Notes under the pieces: generated by a model
Told to the model about the DNA's origin: nothing
Seen by the model: only the letters and a program-made list of their open reading frames with translations
Databases searched by the model: none
Part shown: positions 7,992-17,320 of the stretch, one piece after another
How the letters are laid out: each line of letters starts with the position of its first letter
Numbering within the stretch: position 1 is the stretch's first letter
Origin: Clostridia bacterium
GTDB lineage: Bacteria > Bacillota > Clostridia > UBA1381
Length of the DNA stretch: 64,000 nt
Assembly (NCBI GenBank): GCA_017551095.1
Contig: JAFZMQ010000022.1
Span: 33,297 to 97,296, forward strand
Reading direction: 5' to 3'
Program-made: the position numbers and the translations under genes

Positions 7992-8786
7992 ATGTCAAAT
8001 GTAATTGCTATGAAGCAACTTTTAGAGGCAGGTGTTCATTTCGGACACCAGACAAGAAGATGGAATCCTAAAATGGCTGAGTACATCTTCACCGAGAGAA
8101 ACGGTATCTACATTATCGATTTGCAGAAGACCGTTAAAAAGGTGGAAGAGGCTTACTATTTCATCAGGGACATCGCTGCAAACGGAGAGGATATTCTCTT
8201 TGTAGGTACTAAAAAACAGGCTCAGGACTCTATAAAAGAAGAGGCTGAAAGAGTCGGTATGTACTATGTAAACGCAAGATGGCTCGGCGGTATGATGACC
8301 AACTTCAAGACAATTCAGAAGAGAATTGACCGTCTTGCACAAATCAACAAGATGGAAGAAGAAGGAACTTTTGACCTGCTTCCCAAAAAGGAAGTTATTA
8401 AGCTCAAAGCTCAAAGAGATAAGCTCGAAAAATACCTGGGCGGAATTAAGGAAATGAAGAAGCTCCCGGGTGCGTTATTCGTAGTTGACCCGAGAAAAGA
8501 GCATATCGCAATAACAGAGGCTAAAAAGCTAGGTATCCCTGTTGTAGCTATCGTTGATACAAACTGTGACCCTGATGATGTTGATTATGTTATCCCGGGT
8601 AACGACGACGCTATAAGAGCCGTTAAGCTTATCGCATCAACAATGGCAAATGCCATCATTGAGGGCAGACAGGGCGAAGATGCACTTCCCGTGCGTGAGG
8701 AAGAGGCTGACGAGGAAGTTTCGATAGAAGAAGCAACTCTTGAAGCTCCCCAAGAAGAAGTAGAAGAAGAAAAAACTGAGGAATAA
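7992..8786 (+). CDS. rpsB: 30S ribosomal protein S2
   Basis: The protein carries the S2 signatures [47 protein letters not shown] and [21 protein letters not shown]. At 264 residues it is slightly long. The extra part is a highly acidic tail of about 35 residues ([20 protein letters not shown] and more) beyond the normal end at RQGEDAL. It is co-transcribed with tsf, the almost universal arrangement. Confidence 0.98.
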   Translation: MSNVIAMKQLLEAGVHFGHQTRRWNPKMAEYIFTERNGIYIIDLQKTVKKVEEAYYFIRDIAANGEDILFVGTKKQAQDSIKEEAERVGMYYVNARWLGGMMTNFKTIQKRIDRLAQINKMEEEGTFDLLPKKEVIKLKAQRDKLEKYLGGIKEMKKLPGALFVVDPRKEHIAITEAKKLGIPVVAIVDTNCDPDDVDYVIPGNDDAIRAVKLIASTMANAIIEGRQGEDALPVREEEADEEVSIEEATLEAPQEEVEEEKTEE

Positions 8787-8804
8787 TTTTGGAGGTAGCA
8801 GACT

Positions 8805-9695
8805 ATGGCATTTTCAGCGTTAGATGTTAAAAAATTAAGAGAAATCACAAGCTGCGGTATGATGGACTGCAAAAAGGCATTAACAGAAACCGACGGCGAT
8901 ATGGATAAGGCAGTAGAATATCTTAGAGAAAAAGGTCTTGCAACTGCCGCTAAAAAAGCAGGAAGAATTGCGTCAGACGGTATCGTAAAGGTATATATGA
9001 ATGATGCAAAAAATGTTGCCGTTTTGCTTGAAGTAAATTCGGAAACAGACTTTGTTGCTAAAAATGATGAATTTTTGGGCTTTGTAGAAAGTGTTGCAAA
9101 GGTTGTAGCAGAAAAGAATCCAAAAGATGTTGATGCGTTAAAGGCAGAAACTATGGGCGAAGGCACAGTTGAGGACGCTTTGACCGCTTTGATTGCAAAA
9201 ATCGGCGAAAATATGAAGATAAGACGCTTTGTGCGTTTTGAGGGAAATGTTTGCTCATACTCGCACGGCGAGGGCAGAATAGGCGTTATCGTAAAGGCAG
9301 AAAATGCCTTGACAGGTGAGGCTTATGACGCTGCAAGAGATATTGCTATGCAGGTTGCGGCTATCAACCCGTTATATCTTTCAAAGGACACCGTTCCGGC
9401 AGAAGATGTTGAACACGAGAAGCACATCATCATTTCGCAGATTAAGGAAGATCCGAAAAATGCGAATAAGCCTGACGCAATCATTGAGAAGATGGTTGGC
9501 GGAAAAATCGGCAAATTCTATGAGCAGAATTGCTTGTTGCAACAGGAATTTGTAAAGGACAGCGACCAAAAAGTTGAGCAGTATCTTGCTTCAAAGGGTG
9601 TTAAAATCATTGATTTTGCGCGTTTTGAAAAGGGCGAGGGCTTAGAGAAAAAGGAAGAAAACTTTGCAGACGAAGTTGCTTCAATGATTAAATAA
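8805..9695 (+). CDS. tsf: Translation elongation factor Ts
   Basis: The guanine nucleotide exchange factor for EF-Tu. The N-terminal UBA-like domain begins FSALDVKKLREITSCGMMDC, and the core has SETDFVAKNDEF (the TDF motif that displaces Mg from EF-Tu). The C-terminal subdomains follow with IINPLYLS-like AAINPLYLSKD and KFYEQNCLLQQEFVKD. The 296-residue length is typical. It lies 18 bp after rpsB with a GGAGGTAG ribosome site and ends at a long terminator. Confidence 0.98.
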   Translation: MAFSALDVKKLREITSCGMMDCKKALTETDGDMDKAVEYLREKGLATAAKKAGRIASDGIVKVYMNDAKNVAVLLEVNSETDFVAKNDEFLGFVESVAKVVAEKNPKDVDALKAETMGEGTVEDALTALIAKIGENMKIRRFVRFEGNVCSYSHGEGRIGVIVKAENALTGEAYDAARDIAMQVAAINPLYLSKDTVPAEDVEHEKHIIISQIKEDPKNANKPDAIIEKMVGGKIGKFYEQNCLLQQEFVKDSDQKVEQYLASKGVKIIDFARFEKGEGLEKKEENFADEVASMIK

Positions 9696-9710
9696 TTATT
9701 GTTTTCCAAA

Positions 9711-9753
9711 AAGTCTTGGGATTGCCGGAATTGGCGGTTTCAGGGCTTTTTTT
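9711..9753 (+). terminator. Rho-independent terminator after tsf
   Basis: A 16-bp stem (9711-9726 with 9733-9748, counting G-U pairs) with loop GGAATT is followed by a run of T. Confidence 0.85.
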
Positions 9754-9856
9754 ATTATGTAGGAAATTACAACATTTTGTTGTAATGACGAAATAACAAA
9801 ACAGCTACCTTGTACCCACGTCCGCAGACGGAGCTTCTATCAGAAGCTTTTTTATG
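9748..9856. repeat. Dispersed structured repeat, copy 1
   Basis: Bases 9761-9856 are identical, base for base, to 38396-38491 (96 bp). The match continues upstream through TTTTTTATTATG with one mismatch (T at 9760, C at 38395), about 109 bp in all. The unit contains three palindromes: ATTACAACA-N3-TGTTGTAAT (9766-9786), CGTC-N4-GACG (9819-9830) and AGCTTCT-N3-AGAAGCT followed by six T (9832-9853). It lies between convergent genes, as does copy 2. It has no credible coding frame. Confidence 0.9.
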
Positions 9857-9857
9857 T

Positions 9858-9889
9858 AAAAAATGCGTGGGCCGTAAAGGTCACGCATT
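9858..9889 (-). terminator. Terminator of the minus-strand topoisomerase/wecG operon
   Basis: Read on the minus strand, AATGCGTG and CACGCATT arms flank a 12-nt loop and are followed by a T-run. The stem overlaps the end of the glycosyltransferase gene at 9881. Confidence 0.7.
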
Positions 9890-10648
9890 AAAATCCTGCA
9901 ATTCCTCCGTAGTATCCTGCGGATATTTTCTGCCCTTTAAAAGCACAGTAAATGCAAATTTTGGCAGAGCCAACATACGCCAAAAGCGTTTGGGCTCTTT
10001 TTTGAGCCTGTAAAGCCATTCAAGACCTAAGTTTTGCCAACTCTTAGGAGCTCTTTCGGCGACGCCCGCAAAAACATCAAGACTGCCGCCGATGCCCATC
10101 ATAACATGGCAGGAAAGCCTGTCGCGGTTTTCAAAAATCCATTCTTCCTGTTTTGGAGAGCCGAGGCAGACAAACACTATATCCGCACCGCTGCTGTTTA
10201 TATCCGAAATTATGCCGTCATTTTCCTCGGGCTTAAAATAACCGTTTCTTGTGCCTACGATATTTAGGAATGGGTATTTTGCTTTAAGATTTTCCGCCGC
10301 CATTTCAGCAACATCAGGCTTTCCGCCAAACAGATAAAGCCTGTCGCCCGATTCTGCAATCCGCTCAATCACATTACAGGCTATGTCATATCCACCGGCT
10401 CGTTCCGGAACGGGATTGCCTAAAATTTTGGAGGCATATACAACGCCTATTCCGTCAGCCGTCAGCATATCTGCGGAGTTTATGAGATCGCAAAACCGAG
10501 AGTCCTTGTACGCGGCATAAATAATCTCGGAATTTGGCGTAAAAACAGTGTGATTTCCGCTTTTTTTAAGCATTTCGCAAATTCTGTCCGTTGCGGATTC
10601 GATTGTCACTTTGTCAATTTTTACACCTAAAACATTTACCTTATCCAT
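9881..10648 (-). CDS. WecG/TagA/CpsF-family N-acetylmannosaminyl-type glycosyltransferase
   Basis: A 255-residue GT26 enzyme that transfers an amino sugar (in the best-known members, UDP-ManNAc) onto a lipid-linked GlcNAc during wall teichoic acid or envelope polysaccharide assembly. It shows FTPNSEIIYAAYKD, SADMLTADGIGVVYASKILG and ERAGGYDIACNVIE. Toward the C-terminus it shows LYLFGGKPDVAEMAAE, FVCLGSPKQEEWI and WLYRLKKEPKRFWRML. The start ATG follows AGGAGGCACAT, 12 bp after the topoisomerase A-subunit stop, so it is the third gene of a minus-strand operon. The exact acceptor is unknown. Confidence 0.93.
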   Translation of the reverse strand: MDKVNVLGVKIDKVTIESATDRICEMLKKSGNHTVFTPNSEIIYAAYKDSRFCDLINSADMLTADGIGVVYASKILGNPVPERAGGYDIACNVIERIAESGDRLYLFGGKPDVAEMAAENLKAKYPFLNIVGTRNGYFKPEENDGIISDINSSGADIVFVCLGSPKQEEWIFENRDRLSCHVMMGIGGSLDVFAGVAERAPKSWQNLGLEWLYRLKKEPKRFWRMLALPKFAFTVLLKGRKYPQDTTEELQDFNA

Positions 10649-10660
10649 ATGTGCCTCCTA

Positions 10661-12871
10661 TTAAAACAGCGAAAGCTGTGTATCCTCTGTACGCAAGAAT
10701 GAACCTGCGGCAGGGATGTTTTTGGTTCTGTAATGTTTTGTGTCAATAAGACCACTATTTTGTGCAGTTACGGTTTTTGAAAGAGTAGCACCCTTTTTAG
10801 TCAGTTTCATAACCTGAACGCCTTGTGTTGATTTTGTCGATTTCAGCGGTATTTTTCCGGTATCAACGGCTATAACTTTGTTGTTATCGGCAAAAGCTAC
10901 GATTTCACAATCGGCAGGTAGCCAAAGCATTCCCGAAAGCTCCGATTTATCGGAATATGCGTTTATCAGACGCTTTCTGTTCGATTTGGTTTCGTAATTT
11001 TTAAGCTCAACCTTTGCCATCTTGCCATTTTTGAAACTAAATAGCATAAAACCTTCATATTTTTTAGGCACTACCGCATAAACCGCTTTTTCGCCCTGCT
11101 CAAAATCAAGAAGTGACGGCAAATATTCGCCAAGTCCCGAGACTTTTGAGTCCGGCATATCGCAAAGGCGTGACTTGTATGCAGAGCATTTATCGGTAAA
11201 TACTATAATTTCATCTGCGTTTGTTGCCTCGATTGTCTGTGAAATTTCGTCATTTTCCTTTAATTTATGCTCGGAGGTTGTAGAACGCAAGGAAACGGCG
11301 GAAACTTTTTTAGCATATCCCTCTTTTGTGATAAATAGGGTAAGCGGGAAATCGTCAACGACCTTTTCCTCACGGTATTCCTGAACCTCGTCATTTTTAA
11401 CAAGCCGTGTTTTTCTGTCCTTTCCGTACTTGTCGGCAATTTGCTTTAACTGTTTTGCTATGAGCTTTTTGAGTTCCGTTTCGCTTGACAGAATACGGTT
11501 AAGCTCGTCAAGCTCCGAAAGCAGCTTTTCAATTTCTGCCGTTCTGTTTATGATATATTCCTTATTAAGATTGCGGAGTTTTATTTCTGCAATATATTCC
11601 GCCTGAACTTTATCAAGCGAAAAGCCTGTCATAAGGTTGGGAACAACATCGGCTTCCTTTTCGGTATGGCGGATAATGGATATAGCCTTATCAATGTCTA
11701 AAAGGATTTTTTTGAGTCCTGTTAAAAGATGCAGTTTTTCGGTCTTTTTGTCAATGTCAAATTTTATGCCGTTTTTGACACAGTCAAGACGGAATTTTAT
11801 CCATTCGTCAAAAATGCCTTTTACTCCCAAAACCATAGGCACATTGTCAATCAAAAGATTGAAGTTGCAGGCGAAGCTATCCTCTAACGGCGTAAGCTTA
11901 AATAGTTTCAGCATAAGTGCGTCAGGATCTACGCCTCGCTTTAAGTCTATCGTGAGCTTAAATCCTGCCAAGCCCGTTTCGTCACGGGCATCGGAAATTT
12001 CCTTTAATTTATTGGCTTTCATAAGCTCCATTATTTTGGAAAGTATGGCTTCAATAGTAGTTGTATATGGTATTTCGGTTATCTCAATGCAGTTATTAGC
12101 TTTGTCATATTCATATACGGCCCGCATTTTGAAGCTGCCCTTGCCCGTGTCGTAAATCTCACGCATTTGTGCTTCATCATAGAGGATTTCCGCACCCAAA
12201 GGAAAATCGGGAGCGGGCATAATCTCTAAAATATCAGATTTCGGGTGCTTCAAATATTGAATAACAGCCGAGCAAACCTCACGCAGATTAAAGGAACATA
12301 TATTACTTGCCATACCTACGGCAATTCCTTGATTCGGGTTTACCAAAATGTTCGGAAAAGCAACGGGAAGTAGGGTAGGCTCTTTCATTTCGCCGTCATA
12401 ATTATCTACAAATTTTACGGTGTTTTTGTTAATGTCCCCGAAAAATTCCTGACAAATCGGGTCGAGTCTGACCTCGGTATAACGCGAGGCGGCATAAGCC
12501 ATATCGCGTGAATACTGTTTTCCGAAATTTCCCTGCGATTCAACAAGCGGGTGCAGGAGTGCTTCGTTACCCTTGGTAAGACGCACCATAGTTTCGTAAA
12601 TTGCACTGTCGCCGTGCGGATTAAGCTTCATAGTCTGCCCTACGACATTTGCCGACTTGGTAAGCTTTCCGCCCAAAAGCCCCATTTTATACATTGTATA
12701 AAGGAGCTTTCTGTGAGCGGGTTTTAAGCCGTCAATTTCGGGAATTGCACGGGACACGATAACGCTCATCGCATATGGCATATAGTTGGTTTCGAGCGTT
12801 TCGGTAATAGGTTGCTCAGCTAAGGGTGCAGGAATATAGCTATCATTTTCGGTAATTCTCTTTTTTGCCAT
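10661..12871 (-). CDS. Type IIA DNA topoisomerase, subunit A (topoisomerase IV-like)
   Basis: The breakage-reunion subunit. SRAIPEIDGLKPAHRKLLYT, NPHGDSAIYETMVRLT and AYAASRYTEVRL place the catalytic tyrosine at residue 131. The C-terminal part (after about 480) is short and has no GyrA-box (QRRGGKG), so decatenation/relaxation (topo IV-like) is more likely than supercoiling. At 736 residues it is shorter than GyrA. It lies 15 bp downstream of the B subunit and upstream of wecG in one operon. It is not a canonical ParC; a lineage-specific topo IV-like pair is the safest description. Confidence 0.88.
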   Translation of the reverse strand: MAKKRITENDSYIPAPLAEQPITETLETNYMPYAMSVIVSRAIPEIDGLKPAHRKLLYTMYKMGLLGGKLTKSANVVGQTMKLNPHGDSAIYETMVRLTKGNEALLHPLVESQGNFGKQYSRDMAYAASRYTEVRLDPICQEFFGDINKNTVKFVDNYDGEMKEPTLLPVAFPNILVNPNQGIAVGMASNICSFNLREVCSAVIQYLKHPKSDILEIMPAPDFPLGAEILYDEAQMREIYDTGKGSFKMRAVYEYDKANNCIEITEIPYTTTIEAILSKIMELMKANKLKEISDARDETGLAGFKLTIDLKRGVDPDALMLKLFKLTPLEDSFACNFNLLIDNVPMVLGVKGIFDEWIKFRLDCVKNGIKFDIDKKTEKLHLLTGLKKILLDIDKAISIIRHTEKEADVVPNLMTGFSLDKVQAEYIAEIKLRNLNKEYIINRTAEIEKLLSELDELNRILSSETELKKLIAKQLKQIADKYGKDRKTRLVKNDEVQEYREEKVVDDFPLTLFITKEGYAKKVSAVSLRSTTSEHKLKENDEISQTIEATNADEIIVFTDKCSAYKSRLCDMPDSKVSGLGEYLPSLLDFEQGEKAVYAVVPKKYEGFMLFSFKNGKMAKVELKNYETKSNRKRLINAYSDKSELSGMLWLPADCEIVAFADNNKVIAVDTGKIPLKSTKSTQGVQVMKLTKKGATLSKTVTAQNSGLIDTKHYRTKNIPAAGSFLRTEDTQLSLF

Positions 12872-12886
12872 TTTTCTTGCCTCCTC

Positions 12887-14899
12887 TTAGCTTATGTCAA
12901 GCATTTCCATATATAAATGCCCGTTTTTCGCGATATGCTCTTTTCGTTCTTGGAGCTTGTCACCCAAAAGTATGTCAAAAACTTCTGCCGTACGCTCGAT
13001 ATTTTCAGGATTGACACGGATAAGCCGTCTTGTTGCAGGATGCATTGTTGTAAGACTCATCATTTCGGGCTGGTTTTCACCAAGACCTTTGCTCCGCTTG
13101 ATGTCAACATCATTTTTTTCAATGTCCTCATCTGCAAGGCCTGATAAAATAGTTTCTTTTTCGCCGTCGGAATATGCAAATAGCTTTTCGCCCTTGCGTT
13201 TCCCCTTTTCTATTGTAATTTCATAGAGCGGAGATTCCGCAATGTATACCTTGCCCATATCTATAAGGCTTGGCATAAGCCGGTAAATCATAGTGAGAAC
13301 AAGGGTGCGGATTTGGAATCCGTCGACATCGGCATCGGTACAGATAATTACCTTATCCCACCTGAGATTGTCGATATTAAATTCCTCAATGCCCTTTATG
13401 TGCTTGGTTTTTATTTCTATTCCACAACCTAAAACCTTTACTAAATCCAAAATAACATCACTTTTGAAAATCTTGTTGTAATCGGCTTTTAGGCAGTTTA
13501 AAATTTTGCCTCTAATTGGCATAATCGCCTGAAAATCAGGGTTTCTTGCCTGTTTACATGAGCCGAGAGCCGAGTCGCCCTCGACAATATACACTTCTCG
13601 TTTTGAAACATCTTTGCTGCGGCAGTCAACGAATTTTTCGACACGGTTCGTTATATCCATTGAGCCTGTGAGCTTCTTTTTTGTATCAATACGCACCTTT
13701 TCTGCATTTTCACGGCTACGCTTGTTTATAAGCACCTGATTTGCAATTTTTTCGGCGTCAATTTTATTTTCAATAAAGTAAACTTCAAGCTTATGCCGTA
13801 AAAACTCGGTCATAGTGTCTTGAATAAACTTGTTATTTATCGCTTTTTTAGTCTGGTTTTCATAGCTTGTGTGCGTAGAAAATGAGTTTATCACAAGTGC
13901 CAGACAATCGGCAATATCAATAAATGTTATTCTCGACTCATTTTTGTTATATTTGCCGCTTTGTTTTAAATATTGGTCAATCGCATAAACAAACGCATTC
14001 TTTACCGCTTTGTCGGGAGCACCGCCATGTTCCAAAAAGCTTGAATTGTGGTAATATTCCAAAAGATTTACCGCTGTCGAAAAGCAAAATGCAATCTGCA
14101 TTTTAACCTTATATTCCGGCTTGTCCTCTCGGTCACGCCCAACTCTTTCGGCATCCCAGACCTCTGTTTTAGTAAAGGAATTTTCGCCGACAAGGTCTTC
14201 TAAATAGTCAACAATTCCGTTTTTGTAGTAGTATTCAAAAAGTTCAATTCCGCTTTCCGTTTCATTATAGAAAATAAAGCGGATTCCGGCATTAGTCATA
14301 GCCTGTTTTTGCAGCGTGTCCTTGAAAAAGTCAACGGGTATGTCAATATCTGTAAAAACATCTCTGTCGGGACGCCATTTGGTAATCGTTCCCGTTTTGG
14401 TAGACGATACGGGAATTTTGGTAAGTCCGCCGATATTCTCGCCCTTTTCAAAATGAAGCGTGTATCGGGATTTGTCACGGACTACTTCAACATCCATATA
14501 TTCCGACGAATACTGAGTAGCACACGCACCCAGACCGTTTAACCCCAAACTGTATTCATACATACCGCCGTCATTGTTGTTGTATTTTCCTCCTGCATAA
14601 AGCTCACAGAATACAAGCTCCCAATTATAGCGTTCCTCTTTTTCGTTGTAGTCAAGCGGAATTCCGCGTCCGTGGTCACGAACTTCGATACTGCCGTCTT
14701 TAAAGCGTGTGACCTCGATTACATTTCCGTAACCTTCGCGAGATTCGTCAATGGAGTTTGAGAGTATCTCAAAAAAGGAGTGTTCGCAGCCTTCCAAGCC
14801 GTCCGAACCGAAAATAACGGCAGGACGCTTTCTTACTCTGTCCGCACCCTTTAAGCTTGTTATGCTCTGATTTCCGTACTCTTCTTTACTTTTTGCCAT
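12887..14899 (-). CDS. Type IIA DNA topoisomerase, subunit B (topoisomerase IV-like)
   Basis: The ATPase subunit of 670 residues. The GHKL ATP-binding domain shows EILSNSIDESREGYGN, EVRDHGRGIPLD and GLNGLGACATQYSS. The TOPRIM region shows YIVEGDSALGSCKQARNPD, ILNCLKADYNKIFKSD and ICTDADVDGFQIRTL. Canonical gyrases read TDADVDGSHIRTL, so the SH-to-FQ change and the diverged GHKL motifs mark it as a non-gyrase paralogue. The start is at 14899, with a canonical promoter upstream at 14955-14983. Confidence 0.9.
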   Translation of the reverse strand: MAKSKEEYGNQSITSLKGADRVRKRPAVIFGSDGLEGCEHSFFEILSNSIDESREGYGNVIEVTRFKDGSIEVRDHGRGIPLDYNEKEERYNWELVFCELYAGGKYNNNDGGMYEYSLGLNGLGACATQYSSEYMDVEVVRDKSRYTLHFEKGENIGGLTKIPVSSTKTGTITKWRPDRDVFTDIDIPVDFFKDTLQKQAMTNAGIRFIFYNETESGIELFEYYYKNGIVDYLEDLVGENSFTKTEVWDAERVGRDREDKPEYKVKMQIAFCFSTAVNLLEYYHNSSFLEHGGAPDKAVKNAFVYAIDQYLKQSGKYNKNESRITFIDIADCLALVINSFSTHTSYENQTKKAINNKFIQDTMTEFLRHKLEVYFIENKIDAEKIANQVLINKRSRENAEKVRIDTKKKLTGSMDITNRVEKFVDCRSKDVSKREVYIVEGDSALGSCKQARNPDFQAIMPIRGKILNCLKADYNKIFKSDVILDLVKVLGCGIEIKTKHIKGIEEFNIDNLRWDKVIICTDADVDGFQIRTLVLTMIYRLMPSLIDMGKVYIAESPLYEITIEKGKRKGEKLFAYSDGEKETILSGLADEDIEKNDVDIKRSKGLGENQPEMMSLTTMHPATRRLIRVNPENIERTAEVFDILLGDKLQERKEHIAKNGHLYMEMLDIS

Positions 14900-14954
14900 A
14901 TAAAAATCCTCTCTATATCAATATCTTTGAATTTTTACAATTATTACACACATA

Positions 14955-14983
14955 TTATACCATATTTAGTGAATTTTGTCAAA
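14955..14983 (-). promoter_or_regulatory. Promoter of the topoisomerase operon
   Basis: On the minus strand, TTGACA (14978-14983) and TATAAT (14955-14960) are separated by 17 bp, a near-perfect sigma-A promoter. Positions are good to within about a base. Confidence 0.8.
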
Positions 14984-15076
14984 TTTATTCTTACTATTGT
15001 AATTGCAGAAAAAATGTGGTAGAATGGAAGCGAAAAGTAGCATATTTTACTATTATGTGCGGAAGGTATTAAAATA

Positions 15077-15598
15077 ATGAATGTGGAATATATATACTTG
15101 CAGCTTTACAGGCTGTTTGATAAATCGACACCGATAAAAGCCGATTGCGGAAAACTTTGCAAAAAACGGTGCTGCAAGGGTGATGACGGAGGAATGTATC
15201 TTTTTCCCGGTGAGGAAAAGGTCTTTAAACTTCTAAAACCGAATTGGGCAAAAACCGAAAAGTCTGATTTTTATTATGAATTTGGCGGAAAACGGAAAAA
15301 TGTGCCGATTCTGTTTTGCGACGGAATTTGCGACCGTTATCAAAGACCACTTGCCTGTCGGATTTTTCCGCTCACGCCGTACATAAATAAGGACGGAAAA
15401 GCGGAAATTATAATAGACCCTCGTGCCAAATCAATGTGTCCGCTGTCAAATACTCTTGATATTGCGGATTTTGACGGGGGATTTGTTAAAAATATAAAAA
15501 AAGCATTTGCGGTTTTAATGAGAAGCAAGGAAATAACCGAGTATTTAAAAGCATATTCGGAATATATAGATGAATATAAAAAATTTTTTAAAGAGTGA
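15077..15598 (+). CDS. YkgJ-like cysteine-cluster protein
   Basis: A 173-residue soluble protein with conserved cysteines arranged as in the YkgJ/UPF0153 zinc- or iron-chelating family: ADCGKLCKKRCCKGDDG near residue 22-38, then FCDGICDRYQRPLACRIFP around 82-100, and a further Cys in SMCPLSN. The family is uncharacterised; a metal-binding role is inferred from the cysteines only. It overlaps the VanW gene closely (stop at 15596-15598, next start 15604), so the two are co-transcribed. A TTGTAA-N17-TAGAAT promoter lies about 60 bp upstream. Confidence 0.75.
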   Translation: MNVEYIYLQLYRLFDKSTPIKADCGKLCKKRCCKGDDGGMYLFPGEEKVFKLLKPNWAKTEKSDFYYEFGGKRKNVPILFCDGICDRYQRPLACRIFPLTPYINKDGKAEIIIDPRAKSMCPLSNTLDIADFDGGFVKNIKKAFAVLMRSKEITEYLKAYSEYIDEYKKFFKE

Positions 15599-15603
15599 TT
15601 GAT

Positions 15604-17310
15604 ATGAAAAGAGAAAGAAAAAAAGAAAAAGCACCAAAAAAAGCAAATAAAGCACTTATAATCGTATTGTCGGTAATAGGTGCAATAATAGTTCTTGCAG
15701 GAGGTGCTTTGGCGGCACTGAATCCGGGTGACAAAATAGCCAAAGGCGTAAGGATTGATGGAATAAATGTCGGCGGAAAAACTGCTGAGGGAGCAAAGGA
15801 AATAATAGCTCCTGAAAATAGTTTTAAGGGGCAGGAATTTGTTTTAAAGGACAGTAATTCGGACGCTCAAACGAGTTTTTTGGCAGATGATGTGGCATTT
15901 GATTACGATATAGATAAAACAGTGGAAGAAGCATACAAAATAGGCAGGGGCAACGGTCTTATAAATGATGCGGTTGACCTTGTAAAGCTTGTATTTTCGC
16001 CTGTTGATATTCCGTACAGCTATGGATATGATGAAGAAGCACTTAATAAAGTTTTATATGATTTCGGTGTTTCGGCAAACGGCGAACAGAAAAACTATGA
16101 TTTGGAATTCGGTGACGGAATTGTTAAGGTAAAAAAGGGTTCAAGCGGACAGGATAAGGATGTAACGAATCTTTTGGAAACATTTTTGGAGGCGGTAGGA
16201 AAGGGCGAGACCGAGATTTCGTTAGCTCTTGAAACCAAAAATCCGCCTGAGCCCAGCGTAAACAGTCTGTATGATGAAATATATATAAAACCGCAGGACG
16301 CAACATATGAAATAGCAAACGGCAAAATGACAGTAACACCTGAGGTTTTAGGACGGGAAATTGACAAGGAAGAGGCAGAAAAGCAAATAGAGACGATTAA
16401 AAACGGCGGAGAAGCAACATTAAAAGTTGTAACGCTTAAACCCGAGGTTACCGAAGCGTCCATAAATGCCGAACTTTTCGGGACTGTGCTCGGTAAATTT
16501 GCAACATCATATGCTACATCCTCAAAAAACAGAAGCGATAATGTGGAACTTGCGGCAAGGAGGATAGACGGGATAATCCTTATGCCAAACGAGGAATTTT
16601 CCTATAACAGCGTTGTGGGCAAGAGAACGGCGGAAAACGGATTTAAGGAAGCTCCCGTATTTGAAAACGGCGAAACTGTGCAAGGTATGGGTGGAGGAGT
16701 GTGCCAGGTCAGCAGTACGCTTTACTCTGCGGTTTTGTATGCAGATTTGCCTGTTTTGGAGCGTCAAAATCACTCTATGACTGTTTCCTATGTTCCCAAA
16801 GGGCAGGACGCAACAGTTGCGTATGGCTCAATTGATTTCCGTTTTAAAAATGACACAAAAGGACCTATTAAAATTTCTGCAAAAACAGGCGGAAAGACCG
16901 TTGAAATGTCTATTTGGGGAGCGAAACCCGAAAAGGAAAAGAAAGTTGAAATAATTAACAGTGTAGTGGAAACAAAAGCACCGACGGTTGAGGAAGTCAC
17001 CGAGCCGACAATGAAATTGGGCGAAAGAAAGGTGATTTCAAACGGTAAAACGGGATATACCGTCGCCACCACGCGAAAAGTGTATGAGAACGGTAAGGAA
17101 GTTAAGTCTGAAAAAATGACTTCGAGCAAATATAAAATGATACCGACAAAGGTTGCGGTCGGCTCCCAGTCAGTTCCTGTATTTGATGAGGTTTCGGAGG
17201 AAGATGCCGAAACGGCAGATAAAAAAGAGGAAGAAAAGACAGAAACACCTGAAAAAACCGAAAAACCTGTAATTGAAAGACCGAGTGCAAACGAAACGGT
17301 AGAGGAATAG
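15604..17310 (+). CDS. Membrane-anchored VanW/G5-domain cell-wall protein (YoaR-like)
   Basis: Starting at the ATG at 15604 (an overlapping GTG at 15595 is less likely), the protein is about 568 residues. It has a basic N-terminus, one membrane helix (about residues 18-38), and a peptidoglycan-binding-like region with two repeats (40-270). A VanW domain follows (about 300-440: LMPNEEFSYNSVVGKRT, GGGVCQVSSTLYSAV, QNHSMTVSYVP), then a G5-like segment (TMKLGERKVISNGKTGY) and a Glu/Thr/Lys-rich tail. VanW proteins are widespread in Clostridia outside vancomycin clusters, and their biochemical role is not established. A cell-surface location is clear. Confidence 0.85.
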   Translation: MKRERKKEKAPKKANKALIIVLSVIGAIIVLAGGALAALNPGDKIAKGVRIDGINVGGKTAEGAKEIIAPENSFKGQEFVLKDSNSDAQTSFLADDVAFDYDIDKTVEEAYKIGRGNGLINDAVDLVKLVFSPVDIPYSYGYDEEALNKVLYDFGVSANGEQKNYDLEFGDGIVKVKKGSSGQDKDVTNLLETFLEAVGKGETEISLALETKNPPEPSVNSLYDEIYIKPQDATYEIANGKMTVTPEVLGREIDKEEAEKQIETIKNGGEATLKVVTLKPEVTEASINAELFGTVLGKFATSYATSSKNRSDNVELAARRIDGIILMPNEEFSYNSVVGKRTAENGFKEAPVFENGETVQGMGGGVCQVSSTLYSAVLYADLPVLERQNHSMTVSYVPKGQDATVAYGSIDFRFKNDTKGPIKISAKTGGKTVEMSIWGAKPEKEKKVEIINSVVETKAPTVEEVTEPTMKLGERKVISNGKTGYTVATTRKVYENGKEVKSEKMTSSKYKMIPTKVAVGSQSVPVFDEVSEEDAETADKKEEEKTETPEKTEKPVIERPSANETVEE

Positions 17311-17320
17311 GGGAAAAGCT

